A stretch of DNA of 64,000 bases from Flavobacterium pectinovorum (GTDB taxonomy: Bacteria; Bacteroidota; Bacteroidia; Flavobacteriales; Flavobacteriaceae), in contig NZ_FRBX01000002.1 of NCBI RefSeq assembly GCF_900142715.1, forward strand, positions 62,001 through 126,000. The letters run 5' to 3'. Below the pieces are notes generated by a model. The model had not been told where the DNA came from. It ran no database searches and saw only the letters and a program-made list of their open reading frames with translations. Numbering within the stretch: the stretch's first letter is position 1; each line of letters opens with the position of its first letter. A program made the translations under genes and the position numbers. Positions 53,769 through 61,334 of the stretch are shown piece by piece.

Positions 53769-53838
53769 TTTGCCACGAATTTCACCAATTTTCACTAATT
53801 AAATTCGGGATAATTCGTGTAATTCGTGGCGAAAAAAA
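53769..53838. repeat. GCCACGAATT hairpin repeat downstream of the TonB receptor gene
   Basis: TTTGCCACGAATTT opens and AATTCGTGGCGAAA closes a 70-bp hairpin-forming repeat. A related copy lies at 56236-56298, so the two bracket the receptor gene. Confidence 0.6.
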
Positions 53839-53873
53839 ATCCTTTTAATCTGTGAAATCTGTAGCATATCATT

Positions 53874-56132
53874 TTACCTCAAAGTATATCGCAATCCAAA
53901 AAAACCACGGATTGTCTGGTTTTGTCCATAAACATAAGTCGTATCAAAAGTTAAACCGTACGGATTATCGGGTGTAACCAATACTTTTCCTGCCGAATCA
54001 TATTGTACGTTTTTATCAAAAGGATCATTTGTTCTTGAAATCAAAAACGGATTATTTTGTTTTGGAGTAAAATTCAACAGATTCTTGATTCCGCCGTAAA
54101 TCTCAAAATTCTTCCAGCCGGAATATGTAAACTGAATATTCTGAATACTATACCAAGGAGATTCTGGACTTCTCGGATCATATTCACTCAATAAAGGCAA
54201 TTTCATCGGACTGTAAACATTTCCGGTATAATCCAATAATAAATTTAAGGATTCTATTTTATATGAAATGCTCCAGGTTCCGGTAAAATTTTCCGTTAAA
54301 AATGGTCTTTCAGAAATTCCGTTTTCTACATTTTTATTATCCAGAACCGTTGCGCCTAAAATGAATTTTAATCCCGTTGGAAAATTCACATCAACATTCG
54401 TGCTGATTCCCTGACTTATGGCATAACCGTTGATGTTGTCATAAATGATTTTGTTGGGGTCTGTTTCATAATCTGATATGATTTTATTACTGAATCGGGT
54501 ATAAAAAGCCGTGGTTTCAATTCCGATAAAAGTTCCGTTGGTAAAGTTTATCTTTTGAATATAATTCAGGTTTGCATTAATGGATTGTTCCGGTTTCAAA
54601 TCACTTTTTATCACAACATCTCTCGAACCCGTAAGTGCTGCATGATCTTCTGTAAATAAATTCACAACCCGAAATCCTGTTCCGGCATTGAATCTAAAAA
54701 TGGTGTTGTCGCTTTTTTTCCATCGGTAAGCAAATCTCGGTGTAAAAATCGAACCGTGAATGGAGTTATAATCGTAACGCATTCCCAGCAAAACCTGACT
54801 CTTTGGCGAAAGCGTAATTTCATCCTGAACGAAGATTCCAGGCAGCCATGTACTTTCTGCTTCCTTTGTTGCTGTAGTATTATCGTCATAATACGAATAT
54901 CGATTGGCGATTCCGGCAAGTAAATCATTTCGACCTATTTTTTTATCCCAGGTCAACTGCAAAAATCCAATTTTCTGATTGGCTATATAAGATGTTGTTC
55001 CATAACGACTGTCCTGATAATGGACATTTCCGGAAAACGAAAGCATCAGTTTTTCTTCAAAAGGCAATTGATAGCTTCCTATTAATTCTCCTCTTTTGGT
55101 ATAAATGCTTTCACCGTACACTTCATCCCCGCCTCTATACTTTTTCTCCCAACGAACATCTCCGCCCCAACGATCTTCATACATTCCTCGTGCAGCGATC
55201 GTAAAAAGACGATTGTTATTTCTTCGAAAATTCCATTTATTAAAAACCGAAATTCGTTCAGAAAGCGTTACATCGGTAAAATTATCCTTGTCTTTATCGA
55301 TCACCTGATCGTAATTGAAGTAATTGACGCCTATAAGAGAAGTTGCTTTTCCAACGTTAAACTTCGTTCCCAAATCAAGATTACTTTCAAAATAAGTAGT
55401 GGTAAAATAATCCGCAGAAAACACCGGAGCAGTTGTTGGGTTTTTAGTAATAATATTAATCAAACCGCCAACAGCTTCGCTTCCGTACAATGACGAAGCG
55501 GGACCTTTTACAATTTCAATTCTTTCCACCAAAGAATTCGGAATTCCGGATAAACCATAAACCGTCGAAAGACTACTTACAATAGGCATTCCATCAATCA
55601 AAACCAATGTATACGGACCTTCCAGTCCGTTAATGTGAATATCGCCTGTATTACAAACACCGCAATTAAGCTGTGGCCGAACGCCATTAATATTTTGAAG
55701 CGCTTCATAAATACTAGCTGTTGGGTTTTTCTTGAAGAAAACCGGTGAATAAACCTCAACCGGAACGGCACTTTCTAATCGTTTCACTGCTTTTAAGGTT
55801 CCTGAAACAACAACCTCATTTAGTTGATTTTGATTATCGGTTAATTCAAAATTGAATGTGTTGATAGCATCTTTTGTGACTTCTATTTTCTTTTTTAAAG
55901 TTTGAAAGCCTGAATAAGAAATCTGAATGGTATGATTTCCTATAGCAACATTTTCTAACGAATAATATCCCAAACTATCCGTAACTGTTTTTTGGTTGGT
56001 TCCCTGTAAATATACACTTGCGGCTTGTATCTTTCTTCCTTCGCCAGATACAAAACCAGATACAGAAGTGGTTTCCTGAGCAAACGAGAATTGTAAAGTA
56101 AACAAAATCAATATTAATATTGAGTTTTTCAT
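53874..56132 (-). CDS. TonB-dependent outer-membrane receptor
   Basis: 752 residues from the ATG at 56132, which gives a clean signal peptide (MKNSILILILFTLQFSFAQ); the eight-codon longer frame overlaps the promoter. Parts: a carboxypeptidase-regulatory-like domain (about 22-105), the plug (about 115-225) with GLEGPYTLVLIDGMPIVSSLSTVYGL and EIVKGPASSLYGSEAVGGLINIITK (in parts), and a 22-stranded barrel ending GFFGLRYTLR. The plug has two cysteines (NCGVCNTGDI). Substrate unknown: nearby MerC, a Fur/Zur-type regulator and an Nramp transporter suggest a metal or metal chelate. Confidence 0.92.
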   Translation of the reverse strand: MKNSILILILFTLQFSFAQETTSVSGFVSGEGRKIQAASVYLQGTNQKTVTDSLGYYSLENVAIGNHTIQISYSGFQTLKKKIEVTKDAINTFNFELTDNQNQLNEVVVSGTLKAVKRLESAVPVEVYSPVFFKKNPTASIYEALQNINGVRPQLNCGVCNTGDIHINGLEGPYTLVLIDGMPIVSSLSTVYGLSGIPNSLVERIEIVKGPASSLYGSEAVGGLINIITKNPTTAPVFSADYFTTTYFESNLDLGTKFNVGKATSLIGVNYFNYDQVIDKDKDNFTDVTLSERISVFNKWNFRRNNNRLFTIAARGMYEDRWGGDVRWEKKYRGGDEVYGESIYTKRGELIGSYQLPFEEKLMLSFSGNVHYQDSRYGTTSYIANQKIGFLQLTWDKKIGRNDLLAGIANRYSYYDDNTTATKEAESTWLPGIFVQDEITLSPKSQVLLGMRYDYNSIHGSIFTPRFAYRWKKSDNTIFRFNAGTGFRVVNLFTEDHAALTGSRDVVIKSDLKPEQSINANLNYIQKINFTNGTFIGIETTAFYTRFSNKIISDYETDPNKIIYDNINGYAISQGISTNVDVNFPTGLKFILGATVLDNKNVENGISERPFLTENFTGTWSISYKIESLNLLLDYTGNVYSPMKLPLLSEYDPRSPESPWYSIQNIQFTYSGWKNFEIYGGIKNLLNFTPKQNNPFLISRTNDPFDKNVQYDSAGKVLVTPDNPYGLTFDTTYVYGQNQTIRGFFGLRYTLR

Positions 56133-56153
56133 TGTTATAAAATTAAATTTAGA

Positions 56154-56185
56154 CAAAACTAAAAATTAAATTTGACAAATAACAA
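56154..56185 (-). promoter_or_regulatory. promoter of the TonB receptor gene
   Basis: On the minus strand, TTG (56183-56185), a 21-bp spacer and TAGTTTTG (56154-56161) fit TTG-N17-23-TAnnTTTG. The start codon at 56132 is 22 bp downstream. Confidence 0.5.
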
Positions 56186-56235
56186 TTCTCAAGCTAAAAA
56201 CTTTTAAAAGTGTTTTGATTCAGCTATTTGGAAAT

Positions 56236-56298
56236 ATTTTTTGCCACGAATTACACTAATTTTCTCGAATTTAATTCGTGCAATTCGTGGCGAAAAAA
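56236..56298. repeat. GCCACGAATT hairpin repeat upstream of the TonB receptor gene
   Basis: TTTTTTGCCACGAATT ... AATTCGTGGCGAAAAAA. The right end touches the stop codon of the flavoprotein gene. Same family as 53769-53838. Confidence 0.6.
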
Positions 56299-57210
56299 TC
56301 AAATAAATGATTCTTCAATAAGCTCTTTATTGATAGAAGCGCCGGCGAAAGATCCAGAAGAAACTGCCATTGCAACTGATCGTGCCTGAATTACTGAATC
56401 TCCACTTGCATAAATACCCGGAATATTTGTTTTCTGCATCATATCAACCTTTATTAAACCTTGCTCTGTTAATTCGCAGCCTAAAGTTTCCGGCAAAGAA
56501 CAATGCTGTTCAAAAGGTGGTCTGTGATAAATGGCTTTTACTTCAATTTTTGTTTGATTTTTGAAGACGACACTTTGAATATTCCCATTTTCATGTTCCA
56601 ATGAATCAACCTCGTCTTCAATAATTTCAATTTGATGTTTCTTAAGAATCTTAGTTTGTTCTGATGTTAAAGTTGATTGTCCGTTGGTTAATAATCTTAA
56701 TTCTTTTGTCCAGTTTGAAATTAACTTCGCATATTCAAATCCCATTTCACCATTGGCAATAATTGCGGTTTTCTCTTTTTTCACTTCGTAACCGTGACAA
56801 TACGGACAATGCAAAACGGAAATTCCCCAGCAATCTGCAAAACCTTTTATTTCCGGAAGTAAATCTTTAACTCCGGTTGCAAAGAGTATTTTTTTTGATG
56901 CAAATGTTTTTCCATCTTCCGTTTTAATTTCAAAACCCTTTTCGGTTTTAATTGCATCTACGGCAGTTCCGCTATAAAACTGAACTGTATTATAAAAGTC
57001 AACTTGTATTTTGGCTTTCGCCGAAATAACAGCAGGCTTTTCACCGTCATGCGTAATAAAATTATGAGAATGCGGCGTTTGTCTGTTGCAAGGCAAACCA
57101 CTGTCTATAACCAACACTTGTCGCAAAGAACGACCTAAACTCATAGCTGCTGAAAGTCCACTGTAACTTCCACCAACAATAATTATTTCAAAATCTTTTT
57201 GCTGTATCAT
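56299..57210 (-). CDS. thioredoxin-reductase-like FAD/NAD(P) oxidoreductase
   Basis: 303 residues. The FAD-binding Rossmann motif is IIIVGGSYSGLSAAMSLGRS at the N-terminus. The redox pair is Cys135/Cys138 in LHCPYCHGYEV, where thioredoxin reductase has CATC. The NAD(P) region is degenerate (IIANGEMGFEYAKLI), and the second FAD motif is PGIYASGDSVIQAR near 270. This group includes thiol oxidases and reductases of secondary metabolism, so the partner is unknown. It follows merC by 11 bp and should be co-transcribed from the operator-controlled promoter. Confidence 0.9.
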   Translation of the reverse strand: MIQQKDFEIIIVGGSYSGLSAAMSLGRSLRQVLVIDSGLPCNRQTPHSHNFITHDGEKPAVISAKAKIQVDFYNTVQFYSGTAVDAIKTEKGFEIKTEDGKTFASKKILFATGVKDLLPEIKGFADCWGISVLHCPYCHGYEVKKEKTAIIANGEMGFEYAKLISNWTKELRLLTNGQSTLTSEQTKILKKHQIEIIEDEVDSLEHENGNIQSVVFKNQTKIEVKAIYHRPPFEQHCSLPETLGCELTEQGLIKVDMMQKTNIPGIYASGDSVIQARSVAMAVSSGSFAGASINKELIEESFI

Positions 57211-57221
57211 ACTTTCTTAAT

Positions 57222-57575
57222 TTAATGATTGCTAATTTTATGTGATCTATAATTTAAAAGATGCCCTAGTATCATTCCCGTACCTCCAATAAATATCAGG
57301 TCAAGATGAATGTCCAGAATTATTTCGCTCAAAACACTAACCCAGATTAATACCATTGAAATAATAAGGATAGTTGCCACCAACAGATTGGATTTTTTGA
57401 TAATTTTGAAAACTGCAATCGAACCAATTACAGCAAAAAATAAATCAATAAAAGGATTGTGACTTAACCCCAATGGCAGAATGGTCAGGAGTGGAAAAAC
57501 CAGGCAATGAACCAAACAAACAGTCGCGCTGGAAATTCCTAAAATATCGTAAAAGGATGTGGATGTTTTCTTCAT
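57222..57575 (-). CDS. MerC-domain membrane protein
   Basis: 117 residues with four transmembrane helices. The MerC motif C-x3-C is CLVHCLVFPLL (Cys20 and Cys24) in the first helix, as in the mercury-transport protein MerC. In Bacteroidota such genes are common without mercury reductase, so transport of another soft metal, or metal sensing, is possible. It is the first gene of a minus-strand operon with the flavoprotein and shares an operator region with the divergent Fur-family gene. Confidence 0.88.
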   Translation of the reverse strand: MKKTSTSFYDILGISSATVCLVHCLVFPLLTILPLGLSHNPFIDLFFAVIGSIAVFKIIKKSNLLVATILIISMVLIWVSVLSEIILDIHLDLIFIGGTGMILGHLLNYRSHKISNH

Positions 57576-57581
57576 TTCTTG

Positions 57582-57589
57582 TACATTTG
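57582..57589 (+). promoter_or_regulatory. candidate -7 box of the Fur-family gene
   Basis: TACATTTG fits TAnnTTTG. The predicted start of transcription (about 57596) falls on the first operator palindrome. Confidence 0.45.
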
Positions 57590-57594
57590 CTTAA

Positions 57595-57609
57595 TGCAAT
57601 TTTGTTGCA
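57595..57609. promoter_or_regulatory. operator palindrome 1 (Zur/Fur-type)
   Basis: TGCAA-TTTTG-TTGCA is an inverted repeat with 5-bp arms. It covers the presumed start point of the Fur-family gene and abuts the merC -7 box. Confidence 0.6.
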
Positions 57610-57638
57610 AATATACACATTAAAATCAACTGCAACAA
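57608..57638 (-). promoter_or_regulatory. promoter of merC
   Basis: On the minus strand, TTG (57636-57638), a 20-bp spacer and TATATTTG (57608-57615) match the Bacteroidota consensus exactly. Both operator palindromes overlap it. Confidence 0.6.
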
Positions 57639-57645
57639 TGTTGCG
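57631..57645. promoter_or_regulatory. operator palindrome 2 (Zur/Fur-type)
   Basis: TGCAA-CAATG-TTGCG has the same arms as operator 1, 36 bp away. It covers the -33 element of the merC promoter. Confidence 0.6.
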
Positions 57646-57671
57646 TTAAATATTTATTAATTCATATCACA

Positions 57672-58064
57672 ATGAAAACAACACGTAACACCGCAGCAAA
57701 GACAGCCGTTTTAGAGGTTTTTGAGAAATCTAAAACTGCACTTTCTCATACAGAAATTCAAAAACAATTGAACGATATTTGTGATCGTGTTACGATTTAC
57801 AGAATTTTGGATCGCTTAATGAATGATGATATTATTCATAAAATTTCTAATCTTGACGGTACGGTTAAGTATGCAAAATGCAACCATTCTCATCAGCGTG
57901 TACACATACATAATCATGCACATTTCAGCTGTGAAAACTGCCACGAGATTACTTGCCTTGAAAATGTTAAGCCGAGTTATATTATGCCGCATAATTATAA
58001 AGTTAAGGAGATAAATTTCACCTTATCAGGATTATGCCCAAATTGTTTAAATTCTAACATTTAA
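57672..58064 (+). CDS. Fur-family metal-responsive repressor, probably Zur-type
   Basis: 130 residues. The N-terminal winged helix (about 1-70) contains HTEIQKQLNDICDRVTIYRILDRL. The C-terminal half is very rich in His and Cys: KCNHSHQRVHIHNHAHFSCENCHEITC and a final LCPNCLNSN. The two C-x2-C pairs form the structural zinc site, and the His cluster would be the sensing site. Family members repress uptake genes when metal-loaded. The assignment to zinc rather than iron is inferred from the TGCAA operators and the receptor/MerC neighbours. It precedes mntH by 75 bp. Confidence 0.88.
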   Translation: MKTTRNTAAKTAVLEVFEKSKTALSHTEIQKQLNDICDRVTIYRILDRLMNDDIIHKISNLDGTVKYAKCNHSHQRVHIHNHAHFSCENCHEITCLENVKPSYIMPHNYKVKEINFTLSGLCPNCLNSNI

Positions 58065-58066
58065 GA

Positions 58067-58082
58067 TTTAGGCTTGCCTAAA
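58067..58082. promoter_or_regulatory. DtxR/MntR-type operator upstream of mntH
   Basis: TTTAGGC-TT-GCCTAAA is a perfect inverted repeat with 7-bp arms, closely resembling DtxR/SirR-family boxes (TTTAGGTTAACCTAAA type). It lies 7 bp before the -33 element of mntH. The cognate repressor is probably encoded at 60101. Confidence 0.65.
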
Positions 58083-58089
58083 AATATTG

Positions 58090-58119
58090 TTGTGCGAACA
58101 CAATTTATCCCTATATTTG
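58090..58119 (+). promoter_or_regulatory. promoter of mntH
   Basis: TTG (58090-58092), a 19-bp spacer and TATATTTG (58112-58119) are a full match to TTG-N17-23-TAnnTTTG. Confidence 0.65.
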
Positions 58120-58128
58120 TTTAAACAA
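58117..58128. promoter_or_regulatory. palindrome over the mntH start site
   Basis: TTGTTTAAACAA, a perfect 12-bp palindrome, overlaps the end of the -7 box and the expected transcription start. It could be a second operator. Confidence 0.4.
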
Positions 58129-58139
58129 CATTTTTTACA

Positions 58140-60011
58140 ATGACCAAATCTTTAGAAGAAGTTCACCAATCAGTTGCTACAGAACATAAAAAAACAGGAT
58201 TCAGAAAAATATTAGCCTTTTTAGGCCCCGCCTATTTAGTAAGTGTGGGTTATATGGATCCCGGAAACTGGGCAACAGATATCGCTGGCGGAAGTCAGTT
58301 TGGATATTCTTTACTTTGGGTTTTACTAATGAGTAACCTAATGGCTTTACTTTTGCAAAGTTTAAGTGCCAGACTAGGAATCGTAACACAACGTGATTTG
58401 GCACAGGCTTCGAGAGAAACCTATTCTAAATTCATCAATTATATTTTATACTTTCTAGCCGAAATTGCCATAGCCGCCTGCGACTTAGCCGAAGTTTTAG
58501 GAATGGCAATTGGAATCAATCTATTATTTGGTATTCCACTTATTGAAGGTGTGTTGATTACCGTTTTAGATACTTTCATTTTATTATTCTTAATCAATAA
58601 AGGCATTCGAAAAATGGAAGCGTTTATTATCGCTTTAGTGGCGATTATTGGATTCTCTTTTATTTTTGAAATGATTTTTGCAGAACCGGAACTTGATAAG
58701 GTAATTATCGGATTGATCCCTTCGATTCCGAGTTCAGCTGCTTTATATATCGCTATCGGAATTATTGGTGCGACGGTAATGCCGCATAACTTGTATCTGC
58801 ACTCTTCATTGGTGCAAACCAGAAAATTCGACCGAACTCCGGCCGGAATCAAACAAGCTTTGAAATACAATTTTATCGATTCTACGATTGCTTTAAATCT
58901 GGCCTTTTTCGTAAATGCGGCTATTTTAATTTTGGCAGCAGCCACATTTTATAAAAACGGAATGTTTGAGGTGGCCGAAATTCAGGATGCGCACGAATTT
59001 CTGGAACCGTTGTTGGGAACAAAATGGGCTCCCATTTTATTTGCCGTTGCCTTAATCGCCGCCGGACAAAGTTCGACCATAACCGGAACTTTAGCCGGAC
59101 AAATCGTAATGGAAGGTTATTTAAATTTAAGGATTCAGCCTTGGGTACGCCGAATCATAACGCGTTTAATTGCCATTGTTCCTGCCGTAATCGTGATTTT
59201 AATTTATGGCGAAAGTGTAACCGGAAAACTTTTAATCCTAAGTCAGGTTATTTTGAGTTTACAATTGGGGTTTGCGATTATTCCGCTGATACATTTTGTC
59301 AGCGATAAAACCAAAATGAAAGGGTTTCATATTTCCAAAATAACCCAAATTGCAGCCTGGATTATTGCTTCGATTATCGTAACGCTAAACGCTAAGTTAG
59401 TTTATGACGAGATTACTTCATGGCTTGAAAGTTCAAATCATCCCATGTTTCTATGGTTTACGGTTGTTCCGCTTGCTTTTAGTTTTCTGGCTTTGTTGCT
59501 TTACATCGTATTCAAACCATTTATTGCCAGAATAAAATCGAATATCGAAAATCATTCACCTCATCATTTAAAACTTGAATATACGCCAAGAACCGTTTAC
59601 AGCAAGAAAAACATCGCTATTTCAGTCGATTTCTCGAAAGCCGATGAAGCTGCACTAAACAGTGCGTTTGAACTGGGCGGAATCGAAGCGCAATACACCT
59701 TAATTCACATTGTTGAAACTGTTGGTGCATTAATGTACGGAGGTCATGTCGACGATCACGAAACGACAGTTGATGAAAAGTTATTATTAGAATATAAAGA
59801 TATGCTTTCGCAGAAAGGTTTCAAGATCGAAACTGAACTTGGCTTTGGAAAACCTAACACCGTGATCCCGAAGATTATCAATCAGGGAAATTTCGATATT
59901 CTGGTAATGGGAACCCACGGCCACACTGGCTTAAAAGATATTTTATTTGGCACAACGGTAGACAAATTGAGACATAAAATTTCTATACCTTTGTTGATTG
60001 TTAAAAAATAG
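58140..60011 (+). CDS. mntH: Nramp divalent-metal transporter fused to universal stress protein domain
   Basis: 623 residues. Residues about 1-470 are an Nramp transporter with eleven helices: the metal-binding helix-1 motif VGYMDPGNWATD (Asp40, Asn43) and the helix-6 motif ATVMPHNLYLHSSLVQ (Met214, His216). Residues about 483-623 are a UspA domain with MGTHGHTGLKDILFG, the nucleotide-loop glycine pattern, near residue 590. Stand-alone MntH is about 410-450 residues. It should import Mn2+ (or Fe2+) by proton coupling across the inner membrane, with the Usp part as a cytoplasmic regulatory domain. A DtxR-type box and a full promoter precede it. Confidence 0.93.
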   Translation: MTKSLEEVHQSVATEHKKTGFRKILAFLGPAYLVSVGYMDPGNWATDIAGGSQFGYSLLWVLLMSNLMALLLQSLSARLGIVTQRDLAQASRETYSKFINYILYFLAEIAIAACDLAEVLGMAIGINLLFGIPLIEGVLITVLDTFILLFLINKGIRKMEAFIIALVAIIGFSFIFEMIFAEPELDKVIIGLIPSIPSSAALYIAIGIIGATVMPHNLYLHSSLVQTRKFDRTPAGIKQALKYNFIDSTIALNLAFFVNAAILILAAATFYKNGMFEVAEIQDAHEFLEPLLGTKWAPILFAVALIAAGQSSTITGTLAGQIVMEGYLNLRIQPWVRRIITRLIAIVPAVIVILIYGESVTGKLLILSQVILSLQLGFAIIPLIHFVSDKTKMKGFHISKITQIAAWIIASIIVTLNAKLVYDEITSWLESSNHPMFLWFTVVPLAFSFLALLLYIVFKPFIARIKSNIENHSPHHLKLEYTPRTVYSKKNIAISVDFSKADEAALNSAFELGGIEAQYTLIHIVETVGALMYGGHVDDHETTVDEKLLLEYKDMLSQKGFKIETELGFGKPNTVIPKIINQGNFDILVMGTHGHTGLKDILFGTTVDKLRHKISIPLLIVKK

Positions 60012-60028
60012 GGACAAAGTACTAAAGT

Positions 60029-60075
60029 TGCAAAGGGACAAAGGTTTGAAAACTCTGAACCTTTGTCCCTTTGCA
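60029..60075. repeat. 18-bp perfect hairpin between mntH and mntR
   Basis: TGCAAAGGGACAAAGGTT is exactly inverted after an 11-base loop. It has no T run, so it is a repeat-family hairpin more than a terminator, but it could stabilise or attenuate the mntH-mntR transcript. Confidence 0.65.
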
Positions 60076-60100
60076 GCTTTGAACCTCAAAAATAAAAGAA

Positions 60101-60754
60101 ATGACTTTTTCAGAAGAAAACTACCTTAAAGCGATATACCATCTTACTGCTTCACTAGAAACGGAAGTCAGCACAAATGCGATTGCCGAAATGATGGAAA
60201 CGAAAGCTTCATCGGTTACGGATATGCTTAAAAAACTGTCTGAGAAAGATTTAGTGAATTATAAAAAATATCAGGGCGTTTCTTTGACGGAAAACGGAAA
60301 ATTAGCCGCCAAAATGATTGTTAGAAAACATCGTTTATGGGAAGTGTTTTTAGTCGAAAAACTCAACTTTTCGTGGGATGAGGTTCATGATATTGCTGAA
60401 CAATTGGAACACATCAAATCTGAGCAATTGATTAACCGTCTGGATGATTTTTTGGGTAATCCAACGGAAGATCCACATGGCGACCCGATTCCGGATGCAA
60501 ATGGAAGAATTGTTAAGATTGAAAAACAGCTGCTTTCTGAATTGACCGAAAATCAGGTTGGTGTTTGCGTAGGCGTGAAAGATACTTCATCTGAATTCCT
60601 GAAATATCTGGACAAACAAGAAATTGCATTAGGTTCTAAAATTGAATTCTTGTCCAAAGAATCTTTCGATTTATCGGTCAAAATAAAAGTTGACGGTAGG
60701 GAATTATCAATTTCGAATAAGATTGCTTCGAATTTGTTTGTCAAGCTGGTTTAG
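60101..60754 (+). CDS. mntR: DtxR/MntR-family metal-dependent repressor
   Basis: 217 residues. The winged helix (about 1-65) has EENYLKAIYHL, TNAIAEMMETKASSVTDMLKKL and LVNYKKYQGVSLTENG. The dimerisation domain follows, with metal-ligand signatures RKHRLWEVFLVEKL, WDEVHDIAEQLEHI and DPHGDPIP. The C-terminal about 70 residues form an SH3-like FeoA domain, as in the longer DtxR/IdeR members. It should repress mntH when Mn2+ or Fe2+ is abundant; the palindrome at 58067 is the likely target. It is 89 bp downstream of mntH and its stop overlaps the convergent neighbour by 4 bp. Confidence 0.92.
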   Translation: MTFSEENYLKAIYHLTASLETEVSTNAIAEMMETKASSVTDMLKKLSEKDLVNYKKYQGVSLTENGKLAAKMIVRKHRLWEVFLVEKLNFSWDEVHDIAEQLEHIKSEQLINRLDDFLGNPTEDPHGDPIPDANGRIVKIEKQLLSELTENQVGVCVGVKDTSSEFLKYLDKQEIALGSKIEFLSKESFDLSVKIKVDGRELSISNKIASNLFVKLV

Positions 60755-61230
60755 GCTTTTTCGGTTACAAGAAAATCCAGATTAACGAATTTGCTTTCTA
60801 AATTTTGCATCAAATTATCTACTTTGTTCAAACTTAATACATTGATTGCAATTCGTTTTTTAGCGTTCGAATTTGTTTCAATATAAAGCATAAAATTACT
60901 TATTCCAAAACCCTTTATCTCACTAAAAATCAATTTACGGGTTTCAAATATATCCTTTGAAATTATGGCATCATTAGTGAAAACAACTTTTTTATTAAAA
61001 GCATTTATTATTAAAAGAACCGCAAAAATGATCATGATAAAACTCAATACAGGAGTCAAATAAAACAAATAGCCTGTCGATAAACTTTCGACATATATTT
61101 GAAATGCCAATGAATCTGGAGGCAATGTAATGAAAGGAACCATTAACAAACTCCCAAACGTGAGTATTAGTAAAATGGAAAAAACTACAATAAAAACTTT
61201 CAGCCTGTGTGACATTGTATAAACATTCAT
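60751..61230 (-). CDS. membrane protein with PH-like domain
   Basis: 159 residues. Two transmembrane helices (about 10-33 and 52-76) are followed by a PH-like beta domain: VVFTNDAIISKDIFETRKLIFSEIKGFGI and LYIETNSNAKKRIAINVLSLNKVDNLM (read in parts). The layout is like bacterial PH-domain membrane proteins of unknown function. Its 3' end overlaps that of mntR on the other strand by 4 bp. An inner ATG at 61215 is an alternative start. Confidence 0.7.
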   Translation of the reverse strand: MNVYTMSHRLKVFIVVFSILLILTFGSLLMVPFITLPPDSLAFQIYVESLSTGYLFYLTPVLSFIMIIFAVLLIINAFNKKVVFTNDAIISKDIFETRKLIFSEIKGFGISNFMLYIETNSNAKKRIAINVLSLNKVDNLMQNLESKFVNLDFLVTEKA

Positions 61231-61334
61231 CTGAAAATAATTTAGCTATTAATTTTTCGGCAAAATTAGGAAGTTGTTTTACAATAAAAGAACGATAAAA
61301 TTTTAATTCTCCTAAAATAAGACATATTTGTTCA

